NCBI RefSeq assembly: GCF_000219725.1
Contig: NC_015732.1
Location: 2,418,001 to 2,482,000, forward strand
DNA length: 64,000 nucleotides
Source: Gracilinema caldarium DSM 7334
GTDB lineage: Bacteria > Spirochaetota > Spirochaetia > Treponematales > Breznakiellaceae
Reading direction: 5' to 3'
Part shown: piece after piece, positions 26,461 through 36,118 of the stretch
How the letters are laid out: every line of letters starts with the position of its first letter
How positions within the stretch are numbered: position 1 is the first letter of the stretch
Notes under the pieces: model-generated
What the model was told of the DNA's origin: nothing
The model's input: the letters and a program-made list of their open reading frames with translations, nothing else
Database searches by the model: none
Position numbers and translations under genes: made by a program

Positions 26461-27054
26461 TTAGGAAACAACCTTTACTTCCACACTGCCGAAGATGGCG
26501 ACACCCTCTATTTCGACCCAAGGAGCATCGCTGTCGCCGATAATGTCCCCACTGCCTGTAGCGGAACCGAAGATGGAAACGCCGCTGACACGAACATTTA
26601 GGCCTGGGGGAACAAGGATTTGAACGGACCCGAAAAGCCCTACAGCTTCTATTCGGCCACCCACGGGGGGGATGTCGGCCTGGCGCAGGTCGATGAGGCA
26701 GGAGCCAAATATGGCCACCGAATCGAGCTGTTTCGTGAGGGTCCAGCGGCCAACGCGACGGCTTGAGGAAAAAATTGCCACCTGGTCTGCCTTGCGGTCA
26801 GCGTGGCGGTAGCGATCCTTGTATTCCTGGGCATATTGTTTCCAATCACGGCTAGCAACACTGCCAGTGGTGGTAAAACCGACAGGGGCCTGCTGAAACT
26901 CCCGCGGCAGGTCAGCCAGGAGTCGGCGAAGCTGGACAGAATCATCGCTTCTATTGGCTATCGCCACTCGAGCTTCAAATTCTTCCATAGAGAGATCACC
27001 GGCAGCAAAAGCTGCGGTGAGTGCATCGATCGTCCTATCCCGTTCTGCAGGCAT
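26461..27054 (-). CDS. DUF1707 and LiaF-like cell-wall stress domain protein
   Basis: This 197-residue protein starts with a DUF1707 SHOCT-like helical domain (DRTIDALTAAFAAGDLSMEE, FEARV, DLP). A C-terminal beta-helix follows, of the type found in LiaF/DUF2154, with repeated VAIFGS motifs (DSVAIFGS, VGLFGSV, VSIFGSA, VAIFGSV). No membrane helix is visible, unlike many relatives. The ATG at 27054 is chosen for AGGAGG five bases upstream. The family is linked to envelope stress sensing; the partner here is unknown. An AraC remnant lies directly upstream. Confidence 0.8.
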   Translation of the reverse strand: MPAERDRTIDALTAAFAAGDLSMEEFEARVAIANRSDDSVQLRRLLADLPREFQQAPVGFTTTGSVASRDWKQYAQEYKDRYRHADRKADQVAIFSSSRRVGRWTLTKQLDSVAIFGSCLIDLRQADIPPVGGRIEAVGLFGSVQILVPPGLNVRVSGVSIFGSATGSGDIIGDSDAPWVEIEGVAIFGSVEVKVVS

Positions 27055-27067
27055 AGGTGCCTCCTCT

Positions 27068-27223
27068 TCATGAAATGAAGCGCTTCTGGTACTCACCGGG
27101 GCTGAGTCCAGTAGCCTCCTTAAAGGTTTTTATGAAGTATTTTACATCACCGAAGCCAGAACGGCTAGCCACCTCATAGACCTTGTAACAGCCCTGCTTA
27201 AGGAGCCGCTTGGCTTGTAACAT
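27068..27223 (-). pseudogene. Remnant of an AraC-family regulator (C-terminal half of the DNA-binding domain)
   Basis: A 51-codon minus-strand frame encodes KRLLKQGCYKVYEVASRSGF, GDVKYFIKTFKEATG and LSPGEYQKRF, the second helix-turn-helix of an AraC/XylS domain. Upstream the frame soon meets a stop in an A-rich tract, and no first helix-turn-helix or sensor domain remains. It ends 13 bases before the DUF1707 gene. It looks like the stump of a regulator lost by deletion. Confidence 0.7.
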
Positions 27224-27274
27224 AGGCCCTGAAATTTCGCTATGGTGTCTTTTTTTTCGTTTTTTCTAGTTTAA

Positions 27275-27318
27275 CGCAATCGATTTCGTTGACACAATTC
27301 GGCTCTAACTTTTATACT
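27275..27318 (+). promoter_or_regulatory. Promoter and palindromic operator of the phosphorylase gene
   Basis: CGCAATCGATTTCG (27275-27288) abuts a perfect TTGACA (27289-27294), followed by an 18-base spacer and TATACT (27313-27318). The operator differs by one base from the perfect palindrome at the GH30 promoter (33350-33363). The CG-centred 14-base palindrome resembles LacI-family operators. Joint control of the two sugar genes is inferred. Confidence 0.7.
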
Positions 27319-27384
27319 TAAGAAAGTTATATCATGGGAGCATTATGTTTTTTGCGTCCCCTATCGGATAACAAGGAGCCGACT

Positions 27385-30300
27385 ATGCAAGGAATGACCC
27401 TTTCATCCCTTATCGAAACTCAGCCGGAAGCGGTACAGAGTGCATTCGTCTCATTTTTAGGAGACACCTTTTATAAAATTGCCAATGTAGATGCCATGCC
27501 GCCCTTTTTTATGACCATCGTGAGTTCTTCTGATGTATGGAACTTTATCTGGTCCAATGGGGGGCTTACGGCAGGTAGAAAAAATGCTGACTTTGCTATT
27601 TTTCCCTATTATACGGCGGACAAGGTAGCCGATGCCCACAGTTACACCGGGCCCTTTACGGCCCTGAAGGTTTCCGAAGGGGACCGGGTCTGGTATTGGG
27701 AACCCTTCTCATCTTCCAGTGCAGGTATCTGGAAGGTCCAGCGGAACCTGTATAAAAACACCAGCGGTTCATCAATCTATTTTGAAGAAATTAACCGGGA
27801 TCTGGGACTTACCTTTCAATATGGATGGACCAGCAGTGACCGTTTTGGCCTGGTGCGGCACAGCCGAATCCTGAACTGGGGCAAGGTTAACCGCAGTATA
27901 GAAATCCTCGATGGGTGTCAGAACATCATGCCTGCCTGTACCACCGCAGATTTCCAGAATACCAACAGCGTGCTTCTGGATGCCTACAAAAAAACCGATC
28001 TGGATACGGAAACCGGCCTGGCCCTCTTTGCGGTGAGTTCCATCGTCACCGATAAGGCTGAGCCCAGCGAAGGGCTCTTTGCCAATGTGGGGTGGTTCAG
28101 CCGGCCAGGTTCAATCTATCTGGATCCTGAAACCAGGATAGCCTTTACCTACGGCAGGCCCCTTCCCTACACTTCAGTTCTCAAGGGCCAGCGGCCAAGC
28201 CAGTACCTGCATCAGCATCTGACGCTGGCTGCCGGAGCTGAAGATGAGTGGTACCAGGTGTTTGATACCAATATGGATGCCAGGGCCGCCATTACCCTCC
28301 GGGAAATACTCCGGGATAAGGCAAAAGCGGAAACCTTCTTAAAGGAAGATATTGCCAAGACCCATAACCAGCTCGAAAGTTATCTGGCAAGTGCTGACGG
28401 GATTCAGCACACGGCCGAAGAAATTACCTGTATTCACCACAAGGCCAATGTGCTCTTTAATATCATGCGGGGCGGCTTCTTCGCCGACACCTATGCAATT
28501 TATACTGAGGACCTCCTTAACTTTGTTCAGGTGCGGAATAAAGGACTTCTCCCGGTTATGAAGAAAGCTATTGCAAGCTTTGGTGACACCCTGAACTATA
28601 TCAACCTTCTGGATCATGTTCGCGCCCAAAACAATGCCCAGCTCGAGCGGCTTGCTCTGGAATACCTGCCCCTGACCTTCTCCCGCCGGCATGGGGATCC
28701 CAGCCGGCCCTGGAACCGCTTCTCCATAGAACTTAAGGATGAAAAGGGAAACCGTAAACTGAACTACCAGGGGAACTGGCGGGATATTTTTCAGAACTGG
28801 GAGGCCCTGGCGTATTCTTACCCTCTTTATATAGAAGGAATGGTTACTAAATTCCTCAATGCCCTGACCCCCGACGGCTTTAACCCCTACCGAATTACCC
28901 GGGATGGTATAGACTGGGAAGTGGTAGAACCGGATAATCCCTGGTCCAATATCGGGTACTGGGGGGATCACCAGGTGATTTATCTCCTCAAACTCCTGGG
29001 ATTCCAGGCTAACCTGGACCGGAAGAGCCTCCTCGCAAGTCTGGACAAGCCCCGCTATTCCAGTGCTAATGTGCCCTACCACTTAAAACCCTACAAGGAT
29101 ATCTTCGCCAATCCTCGGTCTACCATCGACTTTGACCATGAACGACACGATCATATAGAAAAACTGGTACAGGAACTTGGCACCGATGCAAAGCTTGTTC
29201 TGAACAGTGACAAATCGGTAGCCCTCGTTTCCATGACGGCAAAATTGCTGGCCATTCTGGCTGCCAAGCTGGCGAACCTGGTCCCCGGCGGCGGCATCTG
29301 GCTCAATACCCAGCGGCCCGAGTGGAACGATGCCAACAACGCCCTGGCAGGCTACGGGCTTTCCATGGTTACCCTGTACTATCTGCACCGCTATGTTGAA
29401 TTCTTCATCCAGCTCTACGCTGAATCAGAAGCGGCGGCCTTTATCCTGCCGGAAGAAACCGAAAAGTGCCTCCGGGACCTGGCCAAGCTCTTTAGTCAAA
29501 CCAAGCCCGAAGCGGCGGACACCCCCCAGGGCAGAAGGGCCTTTATGGATGCCGCGGGCCGGATCTATGAAACCTTCCGGGAAAGCCTTTATACCCATGG
29601 ATACAGCGGCAAGACCAGGGCTATATCCCGGGCAGAACTCCTTGAGTACCTTAAGGTCTTTAAAACCCATATCCAATATACCATCCGGAAAAACCACCGG
29701 AGCGACGGCCTCTATCACGCATACAACACCTTCAGCGTTGAGCAGGATGGCAGTATCACCCTTCACTATCTTGATGAAATGCTGGAGGGCCAGGTGGCGG
29801 TCCTTTCTTCCAGGGCGCTTACCGGCACCGAAAGCCTTGAACTCTTTAAGGCCCTCCGTCACGGCCGCCTCTTCCGTGAGGATCAGTACTCCTACATTCT
29901 GTATCCGGACAAGGAACTGCCCCACTTCCTGGAGAAGAACCGGATTGCTAAGGAAAAAATCCAGGCTATTCCACTCCTGCAAAAAATGGCAGAACAAAAG
30001 GATCCCCGGATCATCAAGGTTGATATACATGGGATCGGCCACTTTAATGCCCAGTTCCGTAACGCCAAGGACCTGGAAAAGGTCCTGGCGGAGCTGGAGA
30101 CAAAGGATGCCCCCCTTGCAGAACTGGTCCGGCGGGATAAACAGGCCGTATTGGACCTGTATGAAGTTACTTTTAACCACCGCAGTTTCACCGGCCGATC
30201 CGGAACCTTTTACGCCTACGAAGGTCTGGGCAGTATCTACTGGCACATGGTGTCTAAACTGCTTTTGGCCATCCAGGAAACACTGCTTCTGGAAACCAAT

Positions 30301-30789
30301 GCAGAAGTACGACGGGGCTTAGTAGAAGCCTACTATGATGTCCGCAAGGGCTTAGGCTTTAACAAAAAGCCGGAAGTGTATGGGGCCTTCCCCACCGACC
30401 CCTACTCCCACACCCCTGCTGGTCAGGGTGCAAAACAGCCGGGCATGACCGGCCAGGTAAAAGAAGAGGTCTTAACCCGCTGGGGCGAGCTGGGCATCAG
30501 CATCCAGAGCGGACAGCTTGTGTTGAACCCCACCTTCTTAAAGGGAACTGAGTTCTATGCCGACGGCCACCTGGAATTTACCTATTGCGGCGTGCCGGTG
30601 ATCTATCGGCTTACGGATGATGACGATACAGAGATCCTTGTCCACAGGCCAACTGCGGTACAGGGTAGTACAGACACCCATCGGATAAGCGGTCATACCT
30701 TGGACCGGGACAGTTCCCAGCGTCTCTTTAACCGGGACGGCAGTATTGCAAAAATAGAAGTCTCTATTCCAAAAACAGTACTGCTATAA
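27385..30789 (+). CDS. Large inverting glycoside phosphorylase (GH94/GH149/GH161-like)
   Basis: This 1134-residue cytoplasmic protein has an N-terminal beta-sandwich (SNGGLTAGRKNADFAIFPYY, WYWEPF), an (alpha/alpha)6 barrel and the catalytic-type segment RPEWNDANNAL with D649. This matches phosphorylases that split beta-glucosidic bonds with phosphate. It is about 300 residues longer than cellobiose phosphorylase, nearer the length of GH149 and GH161 beta-1,3-glucan phosphorylases, so those are my preferred candidates. The ATG at 27385 has AAGGAG seven bases upstream. The promoter carries an operator shared with the GH30 gene, so both may serve beta-glucan use. The exact substrate cannot be read. 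Confidence 0.8.
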   Translation: MQGMTLSSLIETQPEAVQSAFVSFLGDTFYKIANVDAMPPFFMTIVSSSDVWNFIWSNGGLTAGRKNADFAIFPYYTADKVADAHSYTGPFTALKVSEGDRVWYWEPFSSSSAGIWKVQRNLYKNTSGSSIYFEEINRDLGLTFQYGWTSSDRFGLVRHSRILNWGKVNRSIEILDGCQNIMPACTTADFQNTNSVLLDAYKKTDLDTETGLALFAVSSIVTDKAEPSEGLFANVGWFSRPGSIYLDPETRIAFTYGRPLPYTSVLKGQRPSQYLHQHLTLAAGAEDEWYQVFDTNMDARAAITLREILRDKAKAETFLKEDIAKTHNQLESYLASADGIQHTAEEITCIHHKANVLFNIMRGGFFADTYAIYTEDLLNFVQVRNKGLLPVMKKAIASFGDTLNYINLLDHVRAQNNAQLERLALEYLPLTFSRRHGDPSRPWNRFSIELKDEKGNRKLNYQGNWRDIFQNWEALAYSYPLYIEGMVTKFLNALTPDGFNPYRITRDGIDWEVVEPDNPWSNIGYWGDHQVIYLLKLLGFQANLDRKSLLASLDKPRYSSANVPYHLKPYKDIFANPRSTIDFDHERHDHIEKLVQELGTDAKLVLNSDKSVALVSMTAKLLAILAAKLANLVPGGGIWLNTQRPEWNDANNALAGYGLSMVTLYYLHRYVEFFIQLYAESEAAAFILPEETEKCLRDLAKLFSQTKPEAADTPQGRRAFMDAAGRIYETFRESLYTHGYSGKTRAISRAELLEYLKVFKTHIQYTIRKNHRSDGLYHAYNTFSVEQDGSITLHYLDEMLEGQVAVLSSRALTGTESLELFKALRHGRLFREDQYSYILYPDKELPHFLEKNRIAKEKIQAIPLLQKMAEQKDPRIIKVDIHGIGHFNAQFRNAKDLEKVLAELETKDAPLAELVRRDKQAVLDLYEVTFNHRSFTGRSGTFYAYEGLGSIYWHMVSKLLLAIQETLLLETNAEVRRGLVEAYYDVRKGLGFNKKPEVYGAFPTDPYSHTPAGQGAKQPGMTGQVKEEVLTRWGELGISIQSGQLVLNPTFLKGTEFYADGHLEFTYCGVPVIYRLTDDDDTEILVHRPTAVQGSTDTHRISGHTLDRDSSQRLFNRDGSIAKIEVSIPKTVLL

Positions 30790-30790
30790 A

Positions 30791-30858
30791 GTAGGTTTTT
30801 ACAAGAGCCGACCTACTGAAACAGCAGAAAGCCCCCGGCGGAATCCGGGGGCTTTTTT
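30791..30858 (+). terminator. Intrinsic terminator after the phosphorylase gene
   Basis: GCCCCCGG (30831-30838) pairs with CCGGGGGC (30845-30852) around a six-base loop, and six Ts follow (30853-30858). A weaker stem, GTAGGT/ACCTAC (30791-30796 and 30811-30816), lies just before it. It also faces the end of the convergent Rpn gene. Confidence 0.9.
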
Positions 30859-30864
30859 CACCAT

Positions 30865-31764
30865 TTAAAGATTTTTTATTTCTTCGATACTAAGACCAGT
30901 AACTTCTGCAATTTCTGTGAAAGACATCCCTTTCTTTTTAAGCTTTCGGGCTGTCTCTCGCATGCCTTCTCGTATGCCTTCTCGCAAACCTTCTCGGATT
31001 CCTTCACTTTTACCCTGCTCTAAGAGCTCTTCTTTCCATTTTTGTACGGTTGTGGCCAGCATGGTCGGTACCTCCGTTAGCTGAGATACATCCGTCACCC
31101 AGTCGGGGACGGGATCGGCAAAGAAACTCTGGAGCCATGACACAAAGGCTTTTGCTATTTCTGGCTGTTCCTGCTTAAGTATATCAACAATTTGTTTAAC
31201 CAGCGGTACGAGAGCTTCCCGCTCCGTGGTCTCAACCAGAAACAAGGCTCCTATCAAGTTCCTGAGTGCAAGGAGCTTATCCCTCTCAAACTCGTTCTCT
31301 GCTATTTTAAAATAGCGAAACCGTGGGATAAAGTCCAGACTTATTCGCTCATCAATGAGATCAGAAAGATTCTCCGGCGCAGTCCATCGTTCATCCCCAT
31401 TGTAAAGGAGGATGGGAAAAACTGCCGGAAGCTTTTTCATGGCAGGCTTATCTTTAAGGAGGCTGCTGTATAATTCCAAGGTATAGCGAAGAATACGCAG
31501 AGCCATAAAGTGATCCACCGTTGATTGAAACTCGATGAGAATGTAAAGATAGATTTCCTGCCCAGACAGAAAGGGTATCTGCCATATAAGGTCCGACTCG
31601 AGTTTTTTCTGTGAAGATGTGATGAACGACTTATCGATTCTGCAAGCCCGGGTAAAATCAAGATCCGTTACCCAAGGCTCGGGCACACAGGAGATAAGGA
31701 GTTCTTTGAGAAGCTGTGGATGTGAGAAGAGGTTCTTGTAGTTATGATCATGGAGGTGGTGCAT
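30865..31764 (-). CDS. Rpn-family recombination-promoting nuclease / putative transposase (copy 2)
   Basis: This 299-residue paralogue of the protein at 25445 begins MHHLHDHNYKNLFSHPQLL and shares nearly the whole nuclease core (LDFTRACRIDKSFITSSQKK, YLYILIEFQSTVDHFMALRI). The repeat linker differs: EGIREGLREGIREGMRE in place of the LQQG repeats. The C-terminal GLSIEEIKNL is kept. Two copies bracket the phosphorylase gene in the same orientation. As in copy 1, the ATG lies six bases after TGTACT. Confidence 0.85.
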   Translation of the reverse strand: MHHLHDHNYKNLFSHPQLLKELLISCVPEPWVTDLDFTRACRIDKSFITSSQKKLESDLIWQIPFLSGQEIYLYILIEFQSTVDHFMALRILRYTLELYSSLLKDKPAMKKLPAVFPILLYNGDERWTAPENLSDLIDERISLDFIPRFRYFKIAENEFERDKLLALRNLIGALFLVETTEREALVPLVKQIVDILKQEQPEIAKAFVSWLQSFFADPVPDWVTDVSQLTEVPTMLATTVQKWKEELLEQGKSEGIREGLREGIREGMRETARKLKKKGMSFTEIAEVTGLSIEEIKNL

Positions 31765-31899
31765 ACCTAGAGTACAATAAGATACCAGTATAGTACTTTA
31801 ATGAGGGACCGTTAGAGTCTAAGATTTGATTTTAGTATTGTGGGATATAGTTTATAGCCAAGTACAGAACTCTGCTCTCATACCTGGCTATGTGCTCTA

Positions 31900-33282
31900 T
31901 TAGCCTAACACCAGGGTCTGAATACCCCGGGGCGGACACACCAGGGTGCGTTCTTCCTGGTCTCCTGAAAGGGAGAGCCGGTACACCATGTCAGCTTCGG
32001 TTCGGTTGCTCACTACCAGGCTGATGGTACCATCGGTGTTCCTGGCGGCACAGGCTTCCATGGTATTGCCCATCCGGCCGTCGACCGCAGCGGGGACCAT
32101 CCAGGAATCCATGCGAAGGCCAAGCCGACGGGCACCGGGTCTGATATAGCGGCTGAAGTGTCCTATATAATAGAAAGAACTTTGATAGTAAGCCCTGCCC
32201 TGCTCCGTATCCACCAATATCGGTGCATCACAGAGGTTCCCCACATGGTTGGGGCCCCCCGTAAAATCCAAGGCAATATTCCAGTCGATCCAGGCCTGAC
32301 AGCCGTTGTTCAAATCGTTAATGATATTATGGGCATACCGTTCGCCGGTGAACCAGGCCCCAGGCCGGGGGCCCCCTTCTACACAGCCTTCGGAAAAGAC
32401 AAGTAATTTGTCGGGGTACGCCTCTGCCACCCGGCGAACCGCATCATACTGATCCCCGGAATACCAGTGGTAGGCCGCACCGGCAATGTACTTTTCTGCA
32501 CCGCCGTAGGCATAGCTTTCGCTGGCTCGTTCCCAGAGCCGGTCCCGGTTATGGTCCCACACGAGAATTTTGATGTGCCCATAGCCCGCCTTTTCCAGGG
32601 CCGGCCCCAGATGTTCTACGGCAAATTCAGCCTCTTCCCGGGCGGTCCAAATGCAGGAATCCCATATTTGTGTTGCCTCAGGCTCATTTTGTATCGAAAC
32701 TGCCCAGACCGGTATATCCCGCTTTGCCAATTCATCAATATAACGGACAAAATAAGAAGCCCAGAGGGGGTAGTACTGCCGCAACAGCTTTCCGCCATGG
32801 TTCATGTCGTTGTTATCCTTCATCCAGGCGGGGGGACTCCAGGGCGAAAGAAGAAGGGACAGGTGGCCGCCGGCGGCCCGGAAGGCGTCTTTTAAAAGGG
32901 GGATTTGGTAGCGCTCAGGCATGGCCATAGAGAAGGATGCGAGGCTTTCATCCCTGCTTTCCAAACAGGCCCAGTTGCCCAGGGAAAAATCGCAGCTATT
33001 CAGGTGTGTCCGGGCAAAGGTATAGCCCAGACCTTCACTGGCAGAAAAATAGGCCTTCAGCACCGCTTCCCGGTCTGCCGCTGAAAGGCTTGCAAGCACA
33101 TAGCCAGAGGATTCGGTCAGTGCGCCGCCAAAACCCATAATCGTCTGATAGGTCTTTTCTGTATCCACATTGATGATACATGAAAGGTGCTTTGGGGTTT
33201 TTACCTGCCGCTCCGCCGCCTCTAGGGGGGAAAGCAGCCGGTCCGTATCCTTTGCTGTTTCTATAAGCTCACGTATCTGCAT
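31900..33282 (-). CDS. GH30-family glycoside hydrolase
   Basis: This 460-residue glucosylceramidase-type hydrolase has acid/base E200 in VSIQNEPEA and nucleophile E298 in LLVFSEGC, within a TIM barrel and beta side domain (GFGGALTESSGYVL, LLLSPWSPPAWMKDN). There is no signal peptide, so it acts in the cytoplasm on imported oligosaccharides, probably beta-glucosides. I chose the ATG at 33282 with AGGAG five bases upstream; an upstream in-frame start would lie inside the promoter. The promoter shares a palindrome with the phosphorylase gene, suggesting one sugar pathway. Confidence 0.9.
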   Translation of the reverse strand: MQIRELIETAKDTDRLLSPLEAAERQVKTPKHLSCIINVDTEKTYQTIMGFGGALTESSGYVLASLSAADREAVLKAYFSASEGLGYTFARTHLNSCDFSLGNWACLESRDESLASFSMAMPERYQIPLLKDAFRAAGGHLSLLLSPWSPPAWMKDNNDMNHGGKLLRQYYPLWASYFVRYIDELAKRDIPVWAVSIQNEPEATQIWDSCIWTAREEAEFAVEHLGPALEKAGYGHIKILVWDHNRDRLWERASESYAYGGAEKYIAGAAYHWYSGDQYDAVRRVAEAYPDKLLVFSEGCVEGGPRPGAWFTGERYAHNIINDLNNGCQAWIDWNIALDFTGGPNHVGNLCDAPILVDTEQGRAYYQSSFYYIGHFSRYIRPGARRLGLRMDSWMVPAAVDGRMGNTMEACAARNTDGTISLVVSNRTEADMVYRLSLSGDQEERTLVCPPRGIQTLVLG

Positions 33283-33325
33283 ATCTGCTCCTGGTTTATT
33301 CGCCCGACTCGTTTCAGGTTGATTC

Positions 33326-33363
33326 AGTATACCAGAATATGCCGCACCTCGCAATCGATTGCG
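33326..33363 (-). promoter_or_regulatory. GH30 promoter with perfect palindromic operator
   Basis: On the minus strand TTGCGA (33354-33349), a 17-base spacer and TATACT (33331-33326) form the promoter. The perfect 14-base palindrome CGCAATCGATTGCG (33350-33363) covers the -35. It is nearly identical to the site at 27275-27288. A repressor of LacI type is the likely reader, but none is encoded in this window. Confidence 0.72.
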
Positions 33364-33527
33364 ATAGATATAGTTTTGAATATGCAGAGTAATTCCAGAG
33401 ACAGTTGGGGGTATGATGCGATAATGGGGAACCCAGAGGTATTAACAATAGCATTTTGTACCTATCACAGGTACATTTTTACAATTTTCTTCTTTTCATA
33501 GGTACAATAATACAATATACTAACTAT

Positions 33528-34470
33528 ATGGACATGGATGCTCTTCTTAATGAATTACAGACAGGTATGCAAAGGCGGATTTTAGCCTTACCAGAACGGA
33601 TTAGACCGTTTACAACGAGTTTTACAAGTCTTCCGCGAGCTATTAGTCTCACCGGTCCGCGGGGTGTGGGAAAAACAGTTTTTTTATTACACCATGCAAA
33701 GGGTAAAAAAATCTTATATATATCCGCGGATTCACCATTGCTTGCGGGGCTAAAGCTTTATGCGGTCATAAAACAAGCCTTTTTAGCAGGATATGAAGGA
33801 GTCATTGTTGATGAAGTTCATTTTGCAAAGGATTGGAGTATCAGCCTTAAAGCCATTTATGACGAGTATCCGGATCGTATACTTTGGATAAGTGATTCCT
33901 CTTCTCTGATACTACGCAGTGGAACCGCAGACCTTTCCCGAAGATTTTTACAAATTAGTATGCCCCTCCTGTCATTCCGTGAATTTCTTTTTTTGGAATA
34001 TGGCACCCTATATAACCCAATTTCCCCTTTTTCATATACATCTACTCATATAAGCTCTCTTGAAATCCAGCCTGAACCCAAATTACTGGAAGCATGGCAA
34101 AAATATAAACAGCAGGGAACTCGCCCTTTCTATTCAGAGGGTAATTTTTCTGAAAGATTAATCGCTATAATGGAAAAATCCTTATACTATGATATACCCT
34201 TCCTGGTACCGAGTATCACAGACAATAACCTACGTCTTATGAGTTCGGTTATTTCCACGTTAGCCCAATCGGTTATTCCAAGATTGCATGTTTCTTCCCT
34301 CTGTACGGATTGGGGTATTGGATCTGACAAACTCTATCAGCTTATTGGTGCGATGGAAGCAGTAGGACTGCTCAGAGTAATTCGATATGAACAGGATAAA
34401 AAGGCTAAAACTGCAGGAGCCAAACTGTTCCTTGCAGACCCAGCACTTTATATGGCATTAGGTTCAAATA
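33528..34470 (+). pseudogene. AAA ATPase (DUF4143 type), N-terminal part, split by IS
   Basis: The intact part encodes an AAA_14 ATPase with Walker A GPRGVGKT and Walker B GVIVDEVH, followed by a winged-helix-like segment. At 34470 the frame runs into an insertion sequence and ends after three foreign codons (RAY). Removing the element and one CAAATA copy restores a single 397-residue frame that continues at 36125 (GSN joined to IGT). Such ATPases are common in spirochaetes and have no settled role. TATACT lies six bases before the ATG, so the transcript is probably leaderless. Confidence 0.88.
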
Positions 34471-36118
34471 GGGCCTACTGAAAATGTCTAAAAATGATAT
34501 TTCAAAACTTTTTTACGTTAAAATGGGTTTAATTTAGTATACTAAAACTTTCAAATATGATTTATGAGGTTTAAAACCAAGTAAAAATAAAAAGCGCATA
34601 AAAAGATCCCTCAGGATCTTTTCACAGTTGGTCAGCAATACACATACCATGATTGCTGTTTCACTAGTTTCGCGTAATTTTTCATAGATTGTACCAAGAC
34701 CAAACTTTCGTTTCATATATCCAAAGCCACCTTCAATCGCTTGTCGAATGGCTTCGTCAAGTCTTTGAATCTTTCGTAGCTGTCGTACTATCTTTTTATT
34801 CTCTAATGTTTCTTTAATCGGTCTGCCTAAGGGTGGTCCAGACAATCGTATTCCTCGAGCTTCACAATAGGCTCGGTTTGCTCGTGTCCGATATATTTTA
34901 TCGGCATGCACCGATTCCGGATATCGACCACATCGCCTCTTATATTTTTCTATTTGTGTTGGCAAATCTTCTTGTTCGTTATAGGGTTCCCATTGTAATC
35001 GATCTATAAAAATCATCCCGTGTTCGGTCATCGATGCTGATAGTTTTGCTCCGAATTCAAAGGCCGCTTTTGCTTTACCTCGGGCTATTGGTCGTACATG
35101 GGGTTGACTGATACTGACGATTTTTCCCGATATCGAATGGGTCTTTCCCTTATACATCTGTACCTGTTGCCGGTAAACCTCATGTATCACGATAAGATCA
35201 CGTCGCTGTTTTGCACTCAACGTTGTACTGGGAACCTTGTTTTGTAATTCATTGATAGTCCGTAAATTACGTCGTATGTATTGGAGTTGGGTCCGAATCG
35301 CTCTGCGTATTTCTTTTTTGTTCTTCGTCGCCCTCGTATAAAATTGAGATATTTGATACGGGCCTGTTTTCTATAGGTTCGTGGTTTTATGGTGAGCTCA
35401 CTCGCTTCATATAACGTATCAATTATCTTTTCTGTTTTCCTTCGCGCTTCATCCAATAAAGTGACATCATGGGGATGCCGGATATCCTGGGGGACGCACG
35501 TGGCATCTATAATGAGTTGCCCTCGATTTCCATGATCATGGTCATCCTTTTGGTTTTTTTTGTTCTGTTTTTTTTCAGATTCTGCTTCTACCTGTTCTTG
35601 ATACCGTTTCGCTATCAACTCATTTATCTTTGCTATTGCATCAGGTCCAAGCCGTTTTCGAAAATGAACCATCATGCTTGGATCAAAGGGTTTTTCATCT
35701 TTGTAAGATTCATATCCTAAAAAATATTGCAGGTAATGGTTCTCTCGTATTGTTTCTACCGTTTCTTCATCTGTTAATTGTAATTTCTCTTTTATCAATA
35801 ATGATCCCAAGGCGAGCCGTACGGTCTTGGCTGTTCTTCCAATTCGTTTTGAAAAACATTTTTTATATTCAGCTTCTATCTCTTCCCATGGAATAATTGC
35901 GGCTAATCGTACCCATCGATTATCTTCTCGTAAATGTCCTCCGAAGGGTACATAAAAGTCTTCAAACTCAGGTACCTGTTCCTTTTCCTTATACATCGTT
36001 ACCCCATAGTAAAGTGCACGCTTTTTAAGGCCTTACCCCTTTCTTCCGTGCACTTCTTATTGAGATTATCTCTGTATTTGCTTCTTTTGTAAAGAGTTGT
36101 TTGTTTTTCAGGAAGCCC
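34471..36118 (-). mobile_element. IS5-superfamily-like insertion sequence, copy 1 (1648 bp)
   Basis: The ends are imperfect inverted repeats: GGGCCTACTGAAAA on the left and, reversed, GGGCTTCCTGAAAA on the right. A six-base target duplication CAAATA flanks it (34465-34470 and 36119-36124). It carries one transposase gene, broken by a one-base loss. It is nearly identical to the copy at 42502-44150, so both insertions are recent. Confidence 0.93.
34534..35996 (-). pseudogene. Frameshifted IS transposase (copy 1)
   Basis: The gene matches the intact 487-residue transposase at 42565 but is split into two frames that meet near 35220-35320. The cause is a T-run of six at 35314-35319 where the intact copy has seven. 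The first part has the DUF772-like FDPSMMVHFRKRLG and the first catalytic aspartate (LIIDATCVP). The second part has the VHADKIYR aspartate and the C-terminal glutamate region (IEGGFGYMKRKFG). This copy should not make functional transposase, though the intact copy could mobilise it. Confidence 0.9.

Noticed and set aside
28339-30322. Long open frames on both strands inside the phosphorylase gene
   Set aside because: They are shadows caused by GC-rich codon use. None has a ribosome site or a recognisable domain.
35217-35320. Programmed frameshifting in IS copy 1
   Set aside because: Copy 2 encodes the same transposase in one frame with one more T, so copy 1 is a mutant, not a recoded gene.
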